From the NCBI RefSeq assembly GCF_012726265.1, contig NZ_JAASAG010000006.1:394296-458295 (forward strand): 64,000 nt of DNA, written 5' to 3'. A program made the translations under genes and the position numbers. Under the pieces are notes generated by a model. The model searched no databases and was not told the DNA's origin. It saw nothing but the letters and a program-made list of their open reading frames with translations. The stretch comes from Streptomyces sp. HNM0575. GTDB taxonomy: Bacteria; Actinomycetota; Actinomycetes; Streptomycetales; Streptomycetaceae. Below, in pieces: positions 43,211-51,532 of this stretch; within the stretch, counting starts at the first letter, position 1; every line of letters begins with the position of its first letter.

Positions 43211-44581
43211 CTAGTCTGTCGTCTCGGGCCCCAACGGGACCATTCGGTTAACCCACTTCCCTGCAATTTGTGGGGAGTGCGTCGCGACGACAGACCTGAA
43301 CTTAACGAGGCGGGCAATTCTCTGTAGGTCCTCAATGAACCGCTTTTGCCAGGACACGTGAAGCGAGATCTCTGGCTCGTCGATCAAGACCAGAGCACCG
43401 GGCTGAACGCTGAAAAGGAGGTCATAGAGGAGAACTAGCTCGTGCTGCTCTCCCGAAGACAACATCGAGAGGCCGAGCTCGGTACCCTCGTCGCTGACGA
43501 TACGCAAGCCCTGTCGTCGATCGATTTCCAAGCGCTTGAAGAGGAATCGCGTACTTACGATCTCTTGGAGCAGGCTCACTTTGTCGAGGATATCACTGAA
43601 GGTGGATAGCTTCTTCTCTGCGTCTTCCAAGTATGTCCACAATACATTTCTCTGCCATGGTTCCATCCTGTTGGGGATTTCGATGGGGCTCACATTTTCG
43701 TCAAGTAGAGAAATAGCTGAAAGAGACTTGCGTAGCTCATTCTGCTGAGAGTAGCGTTCGCGAATCTCCTTCTCGCTTGGAGTTCCTACCCGTGGCTGAA
43801 GGACACGCCTTGGATAGGTTCTATCCAATTCCTGCGAAGTTCGTGAGTTTTCGGCCAAAGCGTCACCAAGTCTCCTTGTGAGATCCCTAGCGAAAGCTTC
43901 CACCTTGCTGACGGCCGGAGATCGCCGGCCACTCATGCTTCGATATTCGTCGGATTCTTCGTCTTCCAATTTCAAGAGGCGCTGTGTCTCAATAAGATGC
44001 ACCTCATTATCATGAAGAAATTGCAGAATATTAGGATCGACGTTGTTCTCCTTTTGGCGTAGAATACGATGGGGAAGTCGGTCACCATACCTGTGGACCA
44101 GATCGACGGTAGAGATGGTGGAACCTGCCGGTGTTTCCCACAGATCAGGGCCTAGAGGTTCTACATTCAAGTACCGATAAGCCCACTCTCGGAACCTCGG
44201 TGTGATTAACGCCTCCCCATCGAAGCCTGCTTCAGATTCAAATTCTTGGCCGTCTGGAAGACGCAGAGAGAAGAAGAGTAGCTGTATCTGCTTCTCGTAC
44301 TCTTCCCCTAGAGGAAGAGTTTCTTGCTGCGCCCTTGAAATGTCGAGGCGACTACCATCTGAATAGCCGAGTCGAATCTGGCTAAAAGGAATGCGCTGAA
44401 TGCTTGGAAGGCGAAGTGGACCAGATAGAGCTCGAATTAGTTCGAGCAACATGGTCTTGCCGACACCGTTTGGGCCGTGCAAAATAATGAATTCATCGTC
44501 TTCTGGGAAAGAGATTTCGTGGTCGAATCGGCCGAGGAGTCCGCGGACGCGAATTCCTGTGAGCTGTCGGATTACTGTCAT
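43211..44581 (-). CDS. ariA: ABC/SMC-type ATPase, PARIS sensor-like (AriA)
   Basis: About 456 residues from ATG 44581, preceded by GGAGAG. Walker A LHGPNGVGKTMLLEL (about 35-49), ABC signature LSSGEQHELVLLYDLL, Walker B ALVLIDEPEISLHVSWQK and the H-loop VVATHSPQIA are all intact. The ~270 residues between Walker A and signature are helical, as in AAA15/OLD-like ATPases. Length and partner gene match AriA of PARIS rather than OLD nucleases, which carry their own TOPRIM domain. It lies 2.2 kb from an R-M system on the same element, a sensible setting for a guard that watches for anti-restriction proteins. Confidence 0.72.
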   Translation of the reverse strand: MTVIRQLTGIRVRGLLGRFDHEISFPEDDEFIILHGPNGVGKTMLLELIRALSGPLRLPSIQRIPFSQIRLGYSDGSRLDISRAQQETLPLGEEYEKQIQLLFFSLRLPDGQEFESEAGFDGEALITPRFREWAYRYLNVEPLGPDLWETPAGSTISTVDLVHRYGDRLPHRILRQKENNVDPNILQFLHDNEVHLIETQRLLKLEDEESDEYRSMSGRRSPAVSKVEAFARDLTRRLGDALAENSRTSQELDRTYPRRVLQPRVGTPSEKEIRERYSQQNELRKSLSAISLLDENVSPIEIPNRMEPWQRNVLWTYLEDAEKKLSTFSDILDKVSLLQEIVSTRFLFKRLEIDRRQGLRIVSDEGTELGLSMLSSGEQHELVLLYDLLFSVQPGALVLIDEPEISLHVSWQKRFIEDLQRIARLVKFRSVVATHSPQIAGKWVNRMVPLGPETTD

Positions 44582-44754
44582 GGTCACTCTCCATTTTCTT
44601 CTGTGACGGACCAACCCTAAGCCACCTAGGCGGTCCAGGGTGGTCGCTTGCACGAGGGTCGCCCATAGGGAGCTATATGGATAGAGGTACACGACGGCTG
44701 TTGGGGCAGCAATGTGACTGAGGCCGAGCGGAACGGCTTTGGGGTGGAGCTGGC

Positions 44755-44999
44755 TTGGGGCGAGAGATCATGGCCCATACGCTGGCCGCGAATCGGGCTG
44801 GCTCCTCGCCTGCCCGCAATAGCCCGATGTGGGCCATGATCGTAGAGCCTCGCCCCAAGTTGGCTCCGTAAAGCCGCGGAGCCGGCCGTCCCAGCCACGA
44901 TGGCGCCTCTCTTCTTTGTGGCTCGCTGCTGCGCGCGGGCCGGCGGCCGGGTCGGAGCGGGGCGGAGACATGAGCGTCGGCCCGGCGGCAAGCCGGGCC
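44755..44999. ncRNA. Highly structured region upstream of the PARIS-like operon (ncRNA or regulatory element)
   Basis: A long imperfect inverted repeat spans 44755-44859. TTGGGGCGAG, GATCATGGCCCA and ATCGGGCT on the left pair in order with AGCCCGAT, TGGGCCATGATC and CTCGCCCCAA on the right, about 30 bp in all. Two more hairpins follow: GGCTCCG/CGGAGCC near 44865-44886 and GGCCCGGC/GCCGGGCC at 44979-44999. No gene is supported between 44582 and 45126. It could be an RNA, a protein-binding site or a small non-autonomous repeat. The strand is unknown. Confidence 0.4.
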
Positions 45000-45126
45000 G
45001 CGCAGCGAGCGGAGCGAGCCCTTGATGAAGTAGGGAAAGTCTTATCGCGCTCAGGCGTCCTTGTGGGCGTGCTGGTGCGGCTGCTCCCATGGACTTGCAG
45101 GCCAAGTCTCTTTGTGGGGGCGATGG

Positions 45127-45966
45127 ATGACGGAGTTACGGGTCTCGCCATGGAAGCGGTACGGGCATGATCGGCTGTATGTGAGCCTGCCGGACGACAC
45201 CAGGGTCGCCTGGCTCGATCGCAAGAGCGGACAGCTCCACGTCGTGCTGCAAGACCATCGTGATGCCGTGCTCGAAGTACTCGCTCCGTACCTCACACCA
45301 CAGGGTTCTTCTGCGGCTGCCCCACGCGATCCGGAGCAGACAGCTGCTCAGATTCCTGACGAGGACTTAGCTCTCCGCAAGCCTGGTCATGCCTTGAAGC
45401 AGAAGATGGTCACGGAGGGGATGAGCAGGGCCGGCTATATGTGGCGCCGTGTGAGGGGCGCCCGCAGCGAAGACGACTCCTGGCGCGTCGGCTGGGAGGG
45501 TGAGCGCGCTGTTGGTGCAGAACTGCAGCGATTATCCCGTCAGGGCTGGCGCGTTCTTCACTCCATACCGCTGCCGCGCCATGTGGACATCGATCACCTG
45601 TGGATGGGGCCTGGCGGGGTCTTCTGTATCAACGCCAAGAAGCACAAGGACGCGAAGGTTTGGGTCGGGGACGACTCCGTGATGATCCGTGGGCAGTCCT
45701 ACCCGTACGTACGACGGAGTCGCAGCGAAGCGAAGAGAGCGACGAAGGCACTGACGCGGGCCTGCGGGTTCACCGTGGAGGTTCAACCGCTCCTGGTCTT
45801 CGTTGGGATCAGAGAGCTCGACATCCACTCGTCACTGTCTGGCGTGCGTGCGATACGTGAGCGCGAGCTTGCAGGACTGGGCGCGAGGACCGGCGTGCTC
45901 GAGGGACATCAGATCGATTCGATCTACGAGGCTGCACGTTGGGGCCGCACCTGGGTGGATGCGTGA
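45127..45966 (+). CDS. NERD-domain (nuclease-related) protein
   Basis: 279 residues from ATG 45127. The NERD core is visible: GWEGERAVGAELQRL (about 120), VLHSIPLPRHVDIDHLWMGPGG with the conserved Asp, VFCINAKKHKDAKVWVGDD with the catalytic-type Lys, and a C-terminal VQPLLVFVG strand. NERD proteins are predicted PD-(D/E)xK-like nucleases often carried by plasmids and integrative elements. Here it lies between the defence cargo and the regulators. Role on this AICE is unknown: DNA processing or defence. Confidence 0.75.
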   Translation: MTELRVSPWKRYGHDRLYVSLPDDTRVAWLDRKSGQLHVVLQDHRDAVLEVLAPYLTPQGSSAAAPRDPEQTAAQIPDEDLALRKPGHALKQKMVTEGMSRAGYMWRRVRGARSEDDSWRVGWEGERAVGAELQRLSRQGWRVLHSIPLPRHVDIDHLWMGPGGVFCINAKKHKDAKVWVGDDSVMIRGQSYPYVRRSRSEAKRATKALTRACGFTVEVQPLLVFVGIRELDIHSSLSGVRAIRERELAGLGARTGVLEGHQIDSIYEAARWGRTWVDA

Positions 45967-46017
45967 ACCGTCGGAGATGCGGCCTGTAGTGACTCTTGAA
46001 GCGCTAACTCGCCGCCT

Positions 46018-46779
46018 CTACTGGGAGATGCCGTGGCCGAGCTGAGCCTTTGAGTGCTGTTCAGCGCATGCCGGGAGGATGCTGCCCTGACGGCTGGTCA
46101 AGGGTAGGAAGGCAACCCGCCGGGCAGTCCACGTGATCTCGGTCGTCCGGTGCTTGAGCGTGATGTCTTGGGGATCGCCGTTGCGCAACGCCTGCAGGGC
46201 CAGGGGCTGTTCGTGCGTCATCCAGCGCTGGGCTTCGCGGTAGGGCTCCTCGTCGAGTGAAGTGGCGATCATCATGAGGCTGGTGCGGATCCAGCGCAGA
46301 GCTTGTTCGGGGTCGGTGGCGTCGAAGGAGCCGAGCTGGCCGCCGTTGACCGTGCACTCGCACCAGTAGCCGTGCATCAAGAGGGTGGTTGACGGGCTGG
46401 CGTGGAGTTCGGCGGTGACGGTGTGGCCGGCCTCGTCGTTGCCGTGGACGTGGAGGCGTCGCGCGAGAGTGGCGACCAGAGCGAGGCCGCGGCCGTGGGT
46501 GTTGTTCTCGCCGGGGTGCTCGACGTGGGGAGTGGTGCGTGTGCCGCCGGCGTCCGTGACTGCGATCCATACCGTCTCAGGTGTGTGCGCCACCTTGAGC
46601 TTGAAGGCTTCCCCCTCGTTGCCGCTGGCGCTGTGGAGGAGGGCGTTCGTGCCCAGCTCGGTGACGATTAAGGCGGCGTCGTCGACATGCGAGCTGTGGG
46701 CGAGGATGTCGCGTGTCCATTGGCGTGCATGGCCGACCTGCTCCATGAGACCGGGGAAGGTGCGGCTGTAGGTGGGCAT
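46018..46779 (-). CDS. RsbW-like ATP-binding (anti-sigma/serine kinase) protein
   Basis: About 253 residues; ATG 46779 follows GGAGG. HATPase_c motifs: N box ALIVTELGTNALLHS (about 48-62), G1 VWIAVTDAGG, G2 THGRGLALVATLA. This is the stand-alone GHKL fold of Streptomyces anti-sigma or anti-anti-sigma kinases. After the ATPase (about residue 130) comes a ~120-residue C-terminal part (YWCECTVNGGQLGSF ... ITLKHRTTEITWTARRVAFL) that I do not recognise and that is not typical of RsbW. It is oriented against the regulator operon and shares the region at 46864-46926 as a divergent promoter zone. Confidence 0.78.
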   Translation of the reverse strand: MPTYSRTFPGLMEQVGHARQWTRDILAHSSHVDDAALIVTELGTNALLHSASGNEGEAFKLKVAHTPETVWIAVTDAGGTRTTPHVEHPGENNTHGRGLALVATLARRLHVHGNDEAGHTVTAELHASPSTTLLMHGYWCECTVNGGQLGSFDATDPEQALRWIRTSLMMIATSLDEEPYREAQRWMTHEQPLALQALRNGDPQDITLKHRTTEITWTARRVAFLPLTSRQGSILPACAEQHSKAQLGHGISQ

Positions 46780-46863
46780 GGTGTTCCTCCACGGCACTGA
46801 CCAGCGGCTATCCAACCTTGTTGTCCCGAGTGGCTGACCGGAACCCTGGAGAGCCGTACAATA

Positions 46864-46926
46864 AGTACTAGCACCGTACTCGGTGTGTGAGTACCTTGAA
46901 TGCTAGACCGTACTTTTGATGCGGGT
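46864..46926. promoter_or_regulatory. GTAC-rich operator/promoter of the ABM-XRE operon
   Basis: Repeated GTAC words: AGTACTAG, CGTACTCGG, GAGTACCTTGAA and CTAGACCGTACTT, ending in GATGCGGGT. The order CGTACTCGG ... GTAC-TTGAA ... CTAGAC-TACTT ... CGGGT recurs at 48492-48547 beyond the regulator gene. It is a likely binding site for the XRE protein encoded at 47295-48518. Confidence 0.6.
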
Positions 46927-46989
46927 CATTCATGGACAGGTGTTCACACGGGGAGGGGTGCCCGAGACGATCAGGAGGGAGATCACTGC

Positions 46990-47298
46990 ATGTTCGGGTT
47001 GATGGTCCGCTTCACCTGCAAGGACGAGGAAGCGGCAGCCGGATTCGACGAGTTGGTCTCGCGGACCGGCGAGCAGATCAAGGCGAACGAGCCAGGGACG
47101 CTGATCTACACCGTGCACCGCGTGGAGGGGCGTCCGCTGGAGCGGATCTTCTATGAGCTGTACGCGGACAGGGATGCCTTCGAGGTGCACGAGTCGCAGG
47201 GCTACGTCATGGAGTTCCTTGCTGCTCGTGAGCAGTACCTGTCGTCGACAGAGGTCGACAAGTTGGACTTCGTGTCCGGCAAGGGCGTGGACGGGTGA
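46990..47298 (+). CDS. Antibiotic biosynthesis monooxygenase (ABM)-fold protein
   Basis: 102 residues; ATG 46990 follows AGGAGGGAG. MFGLMVRFTCKDEEAAAGFDE, then PGTLIYTVHRVEGRPLERIF and YVMEFLAAREQYL fit the ferredoxin-like ABM/YgiN dimer fold. Coupled (GTGA) to the XRE regulator gene. In actinomycete elements ABM-XRE pairs are common and the ABM protein may sense a small molecule for the regulator; this is inference. Confidence 0.78.
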   Translation: MFGLMVRFTCKDEEAAAGFDELVSRTGEQIKANEPGTLIYTVHRVEGRPLERIFYELYADRDAFEVHESQGYVMEFLAAREQYLSSTEVDKLDFVSGKGVDG

Positions 47299-48518
47299 GT
47301 CCTGATTACGAGAAGGCGCTCGGTCGGAAGATCGCGTTCAACCGGAAGCGCCGTGGACTCTCACAGAAGGAGTTCGCCGCGCTTCTGGACCGCTCCGAAG
47401 CTTGGGTCTCCCAGGTGGAGCGGGGAGTTCGTCGCATCGACCGGATGACAGTCTTGGAGAAGGTGGCTGAGGTCCTGGACCTCCCTGTCTCCGAACTGGC
47501 GGCGGAGGCGCCCGTTGTCGCTTCGACTGTGGCTGAGCCGCCGGGGGCCAGTCGCCTACGTCTCGCCCTGAGTGCCGCGCACTCCTTGAAGGCGATCCTT
47601 GGGGAACGCGAACCGCCGAACGTGGACAAGCTGCGTGGCGACGTTGACCGTGCCTGGACGCTGACGCATGAGGGCAACTACGCAGATCTGGCTGAGCTGT
47701 TGGAAGGCTTGGTGCCGCGGGCAGAGTCTGCTGCACGTTCCGCACCCGAGGACGACCGTCCAGAGCTGTTCCGTCTGCTTGCGACCGTCTACCACACGTG
47801 CAGTGCGGCTCTGGCGAACATGGGGGAGCCGGAGGCGGCATGGATCGCCGTGGACCGCTCCGTCGTGGCTGCTGAGCGTGCGAATGATCCGCTGTTGATG
47901 GCTGCCGGCGAGTTTCGGCTGTCGATTGTCTTCCTCGGTGCTCGTCACTACGACCAGGCGGCGCAGGCATCAGGCAGTGCCGCTGACGCGATGGAGCCGT
48001 TGGCGGCAACCGGCAACGTCGAAGCGATCGCGCTTCGTGGTGCGCTCACCCTCCAGAGGGCGGTGGCGGCAGGCAAGGCCAATCAGGCTGATGACGCCTA
48101 CGAGTTCATTCGAGCGGCACGTGAGATGGCTGAGGTGGTCGGTTCCGGACGGAACGACTACAACACCGAGTTCGGCCCGGCGAACGTCGACCTCTATGAG
48201 GTAGCCGTTGCGGTCGACCTGGGAGATGCCGGCGTCGCGCTCCGCGCCGCTGACCGCGTGGATGCGTCTGGGCTCTCAGCCGAACGTCAGACGAGGTTCC
48301 ATCTCGATGTCGCGAGGGCCCACGCGCAACGCCGGCAGATCGGCGAATCTGTCGCCTCGATCCGGGCCGCGCAGCAGCTCTCGCCCGAGATCGTTGGGGC
48401 TATGCCTGCCGTCAAGCAGCTCGTCGCGGACCTCGCAACTATGAGTCAGCCACCCTCTGACGACCTTCGGTCGCTGGTCACGGAGCTAGGCGTACTCGGA
48501 GTACGGATTGGTACTTGA
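47295..48518 (+). CDS. XRE-family regulator with helical (TPR-like) sensor domain
   Basis: 407 residues; GTG 47295 overlaps the ABM stop. N-terminal helix-turn-helix: LGRKIAFNRKRRGLSQKEFA and ALLDRSEAWVSQVERGVRRI (about 8-48). The remaining ~330 residues are helical repeats (AAWIAVDRSVVAAERANDPL, ALRAADRVDASGLS), like the tetratricopeptide-type sensor regions of Streptomyces XRE regulators. It likely controls element maintenance and transfer: its own operon and the transfer operon both begin with the same kind of GTAC-rich site. Confidence 0.82.
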   Translation: MSPDYEKALGRKIAFNRKRRGLSQKEFAALLDRSEAWVSQVERGVRRIDRMTVLEKVAEVLDLPVSELAAEAPVVASTVAEPPGASRLRLALSAAHSLKAILGEREPPNVDKLRGDVDRAWTLTHEGNYADLAELLEGLVPRAESAARSAPEDDRPELFRLLATVYHTCSAALANMGEPEAAWIAVDRSVVAAERANDPLLMAAGEFRLSIVFLGARHYDQAAQASGSAADAMEPLAATGNVEAIALRGALTLQRAVAAGKANQADDAYEFIRAAREMAEVVGSGRNDYNTEFGPANVDLYEVAVAVDLGDAGVALRAADRVDASGLSAERQTRFHLDVARAHAQRRQIGESVASIRAAQQLSPEIVGAMPAVKQLVADLATMSQPPSDDLRSLVTELGVLGVRIGT

Positions 48519-48547
48519 AGTACTAGACAATACTTAGAGTACGGGTT
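48492..48547. promoter_or_regulatory. Second GTAC-rich operator, before the transfer operon
   Basis: It overlaps the 3' end of the xre gene and continues into the leader of the transfer operon: CGTACTCGGAGTACGG, GGTACTTGAAGTACTAGAC, AATACTTAGAGTACGGGT. It aligns word by word with 46864-46926, so the two are probably bound by the same regulator. Confidence 0.6.
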
Positions 48548-48607
48548 ACTGTGGTTGGTGTTCGCAACGCCCTTCGTTGTCAACGGAGTTGCTGAGCGGA
48601 CACGCGA

Positions 48608-48701
48608 ACGCGCCGGACAGGTAGGCAGACCTGAACCGGCGCGTGAGCAACAAGGCCACAGACATAGATGTGGCCTGAGCGGGAGGCAGCCCACTCAGGC
48701 C
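48608..48701 (+). promoter_or_regulatory. Structured 5' leader of the transfer operon
   Basis: Three hairpins lie in the 314-base gap before the first transfer gene. One has a 9-bp stem ACGCGCCGG/CCGGCGCGT extended by CAGGT/ACCTG (48608-48644). The second is GGCCACA/TGTGGCC (48654-48675). The third is GGCCTGAG/CTCAGGCC (48672-48701). The second and third share bases and exclude each other, which would suit attenuation. The rest of the gap shows no gene. Confidence 0.45.
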
Positions 48702-48832
48702 GGGTGCGTTGTTGATGTCAACGCTCAGGCAGCGTATCGCGCCCAGTCCGTATGCGGTCAACCTCCCGTTGCGTAGTCATTTGTCAGCTATGCGTGCTTA
48801 CGAAGCGCGCTGCGCAAGGGAGTTGCTTCACT

Positions 48833-49186
48833 GTGCCGTCCTTCAAGATCGACACAAACACCGCCGTCGTCTTCGTCGCCGTACCGCCCGCCAAGAAGCT
48901 GGTGAACCGGCAGACCGGCGAAATCGCCGTGGACCGGGAGACCGGTGCACAGATGATGACGGTCGGCCTGATGGTCACCGACGAAGGAGAAGCCGAGGTC
49001 TACAACGTCTCGGTGCCCGAGACCGGCATCCCGGAGGGTCTGACCCCCGGAACGCAGGTCGCGGTGACCAACCTTCGGGCTCGCTCGTGGGAGAACGAGT
49101 TCAACGGCCAGAAGCGGCACGGAATCGCCTTCCGCGCCGTGGCCGTCACTTCTCTCGCCGAGACCGGACAGAACCAGGCGGCCTGA
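48833..49186 (+). CDS. AICE-conserved regulatory protein (SCO3933-like)
   Basis: About 117 residues from GTG 48833, with AGGGAG upstream. It starts PSFKIDTNTAVVFVAVPPAK, continues KLVNRQTGEIAVDRETGAQM and has a beta-rich C-terminus (VAVTNLRARSWEN; GIAFRAVAVT), suggesting an OB-like fold. Small proteins of this type are found just before the FtsK-like gene in many Streptomyces integrative elements, where they are annotated as regulatory. The molecular role is not established. Confidence 0.7.
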   Translation: MPSFKIDTNTAVVFVAVPPAKKLVNRQTGEIAVDRETGAQMMTVGLMVTDEGEAEVYNVSVPETGIPEGLTPGTQVAVTNLRARSWENEFNGQKRHGIAFRAVAVTSLAETGQNQAA

Positions 49187-49188
49187 AC

Positions 49189-50547
49189 ATGACGGCCGCA
49201 CTGATCACTTCACTGATCGCCGGTGGGCTGGCGCTGCTGCTTCGGTGGCGCCGCCCCGCCTGGTACTGGCTCGCGGTCGGCGTCTTCATCGCGGGTTTCC
49301 GGGTCCTGCTGCGGTACGGCTCCGTGATGGACGCCTGCGGGCTCACAGTTCCGCCGTCCCGCATGCGGCTCGCGCTGGCACGGGCGACCCGTACCGAAGC
49401 GCCGTCTTCGCGGGTACCGCACATCCTTCGAATACGCCCGACGCGTACCGGTCTGGTGCTGCGCATCAAGCTCCGACCCGGGCAGGACGCGTACGACTTC
49501 ATCGCCTCAACTGACCGCCTGCGGCACTCCTTCACGATGCAAGGAGTCTCCTGCCGGGAGGTCAAAGCCGGTGTGGTCGAGCTGCGGATGACCGGCTATG
49601 ACGTGCTCAAGCGGGTGCAGATGCCGGCGAGGAACGAAGCTGGTGTCCTGCGAGTCCCGGTGTCGCTGCGTGAGGACGGAGCGATTCACTACCGGGACTA
49701 TCGAGAGGTGCCGCACGCCCTGAACCTGGGGGCTACTCAGTCGGGGAAGTCCGTCTACCAGCGTCGACTCGTCACGGCTCTCGCCGGACAACCGGTCGCT
49801 CTGGTCGGAATCGACTGCAAGAACGGCGTAGAACTCGCGCCGCTCGCACGCCGGTTCTCTGCTCTGGCTTCGAACCAGGATGACGCCTTGGGTCTGCTGG
49901 AAGCGCTCATCGAGCGCATGGACGCGAACTACGAGCTCATTCGCTCGGAACAGCGCATCAGCGTGGACGTACCCGATGCTGAGATCACCGCGGACATCTG
50001 GGGGCTGCCCGAGCACCTGCGGCCCCTACCGGTGGTGCTCCTGATCGACGAGGTCGCCGAACTTGCCCTCTTCGCAAGCAAGGAAGAGGAGAAGCGACGC
50101 GACCGGATCGTCACCGCACTGGTGCGGCTGGTCCAGCTCGGCCGTGCGGCCGGCATCTACGTGGAGATCTGCGGGCAGCGATTCGGCTCCGAGCTCGGCA
50201 AGGGCATCACGATGCTCCGTGCTCAGCTGACCGGCCGTGTCGCCCACCGGGTGAACGATGAGGCCTCGGCCAACATGGCGTTCGCGGACATCTCACCGGA
50301 TGCCGTGCTTGCCACGACGCAGATTCCAACTGACCGGCCAGGCATGGCCGTTGCCGGTGACTCGTCCGGCGGGTGGGTCACGACTCGTACGCCGTACACG
50401 TCACTTCGGCAGGCCGTGAATACCTGCAATGCGGAAGCCGAGCGCACTCCGGAACTGCCCGAGCTGGCAGCGTTTCGGCCCGCGCTCGAACTCGCAACTG
50501 CCAAGGCTGATCTGTCGGCCGTCGAGCCGATCCACAAGGCAGCCTGA
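49189..50547 (+). CDS. FtsK/SpoIIIE-type DNA translocase for conjugation (TraSA-like)
   Basis: About 452 residues; ATG 49189 is three bases after the previous stop. Two N-terminal membrane helices (LITSLIAGGLALLL; WYWLAVGVFIAGFRVLL), then the motor domain with Walker A NLGATQSGKSVYQ (about 190) and Walker B PVVLLIDEVAELALF (about 280), and VEICGQRFGSELGKG. The length fits the transfer proteins of pSAM2-type elements, which move double-stranded DNA between mycelial cells without a relaxase. This is the only gene needed for intermycelial transfer; spread proteins follow. Confidence 0.9.
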   Translation: MTAALITSLIAGGLALLLRWRRPAWYWLAVGVFIAGFRVLLRYGSVMDACGLTVPPSRMRLALARATRTEAPSSRVPHILRIRPTRTGLVLRIKLRPGQDAYDFIASTDRLRHSFTMQGVSCREVKAGVVELRMTGYDVLKRVQMPARNEAGVLRVPVSLREDGAIHYRDYREVPHALNLGATQSGKSVYQRRLVTALAGQPVALVGIDCKNGVELAPLARRFSALASNQDDALGLLEALIERMDANYELIRSEQRISVDVPDAEITADIWGLPEHLRPLPVVLLIDEVAELALFASKEEEKRRDRIVTALVRLVQLGRAAGIYVEICGQRFGSELGKGITMLRAQLTGRVAHRVNDEASANMAFADISPDAVLATTQIPTDRPGMAVAGDSSGGWVTTRTPYTSLRQAVNTCNAEAERTPELPELAAFRPALELATAKADLSAVEPIHKAA

Positions 50548-50628
50548 CCCTTCTCCAACACGGTTGGCGTGACCGCTTCGCGCCACGTCCCTACCCGACC
50601 CATGCCCGAAACAGGAGGTGAATCGATC

Positions 50629-51309
50629 ATGACCCGGCTGCCGCGCGTGGACGCCGTACTGATCCAGGCTGTGATCGCAGGCGCCCTGTCCTTCGCACAC
50701 CTGCATGACATCGCGCGTGCAGCCGGGCAGGACGGCTGGAAAGCCTGGGCCTACCCCATCAGCGTGGACCTGCTGCTCGTGGCTGCATGGCGACGCATCC
50801 GGGCCTTGCAGGAGACCGGAGATTCGGCGCGACTGCCCTGGTGGTGGTTCGTCGTCGCGCTCGCGGCGTCCCTCGGCGCGAACATCGCCACGGCGGGACT
50901 TCTCGACCTGGAGGCGGTACCCGCATGGCTGCGCATCCTCGTGGCCGGGTGGCCCGCGCTCGCCTTCTTCGGCGGAACCTTGTTGGCGCATTCGCCCGTG
51001 GGGGAGCCGCAAGCGGAAGCGCCGGCGGATGCCGCCCCCACGCCTGCCGCGGAGGATGCAGCCGCTCCCGTGACGGCCCAGGAGCGCGATGTTCCCGAGC
51101 TGCCGCAACCCGCTCCTCGGCCTAGTGAGCCGACTGCGCCGCCTTCGCCGCCGCTGCCGTCCGTGCCGCCGGCACTGGTCGACCACGCGCGAAAGCTCGC
51201 CGACGCACACCAAGCCCGCACCGGCTCGCCCATCGGCACCGACGCGCTACGGGCCCAACTCGCCGTACCTGCACCGATGGCCAACGCAATCGCCGCGCAC
51301 CTCACCTGA
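50629..51309 (+). CDS. Membrane spread protein (SpdB-like, DUF2637)
   Basis: About 226 residues from ATG 50629, after a perfect AGGAGGTG. Four hydrophobic segments in the first 120 residues (VLIQAVIAGALSFAHLHDIA; WAYPISVDLLLVAAW; WFVVALAASLGANIATAGLL; ILVAGWPALAFFGGTLLA) match DUF2637, followed by a Pro/Ala-rich cytoplasmic linker and a short helical C-terminal domain (ARKLADAHQARTGSPIGTDA). Spd proteins help spread transferred elements through the recipient mycelium. Confidence 0.82.
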   Translation: MTRLPRVDAVLIQAVIAGALSFAHLHDIARAAGQDGWKAWAYPISVDLLLVAAWRRIRALQETGDSARLPWWWFVVALAASLGANIATAGLLDLEAVPAWLRILVAGWPALAFFGGTLLAHSPVGEPQAEAPADAAPTPAAEDAAAPVTAQERDVPELPQPAPRPSEPTAPPSPPLPSVPPALVDHARKLADAHQARTGSPIGTDALRAQLAVPAPMANAIAAHLT

Positions 51310-51323
51310 AAGGAGAACCACCC

Positions 51324-51518
51324 ATGCCCGCACGCAACTTCTTCCACTCCGTCCAACGCATCGGTCCCGTACAGATCGGCACCCACCGTGACCGCCGTAC
51401 GGGGCAGCCCCGGCACGCGGCCGCATGCACCGCCGAACGCTGCGGTTGGTCCGCCGACTACGGCTCCCGCTCTGCAGCTCAACTCGCTGCTCGTACCCAC
51501 CGCTGCCGCGTCCGCTGA
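51324..51518 (+). CDS. Small mobile-element transfer protein
   Basis: 64 residues, ATG 51324 after AAAGGAGAA. Basic protein with a Cys/His set (HAAACTAERCGWSADYG ... THRCRVR) suggestive of a small metal-binding fold. Proteins like this sit between SpdB and SpdD in AICEs; function unknown. Confidence 0.65.
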   Translation: MPARNFFHSVQRIGPVQIGTHRDRRTGQPRHAAACTAERCGWSADYGSRSAAQLAARTHRCRVR

Positions 51519-51532
51519 AAGGGGACCACGTC

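Noticed and set aside
43211..44581. OLD-family nuclease (class 1)
   Set aside because: The ATPase lacks its own TOPRIM domain; the nuclease-like TOPRIM is a separate DUF4435 gene, which fits PARIS better.
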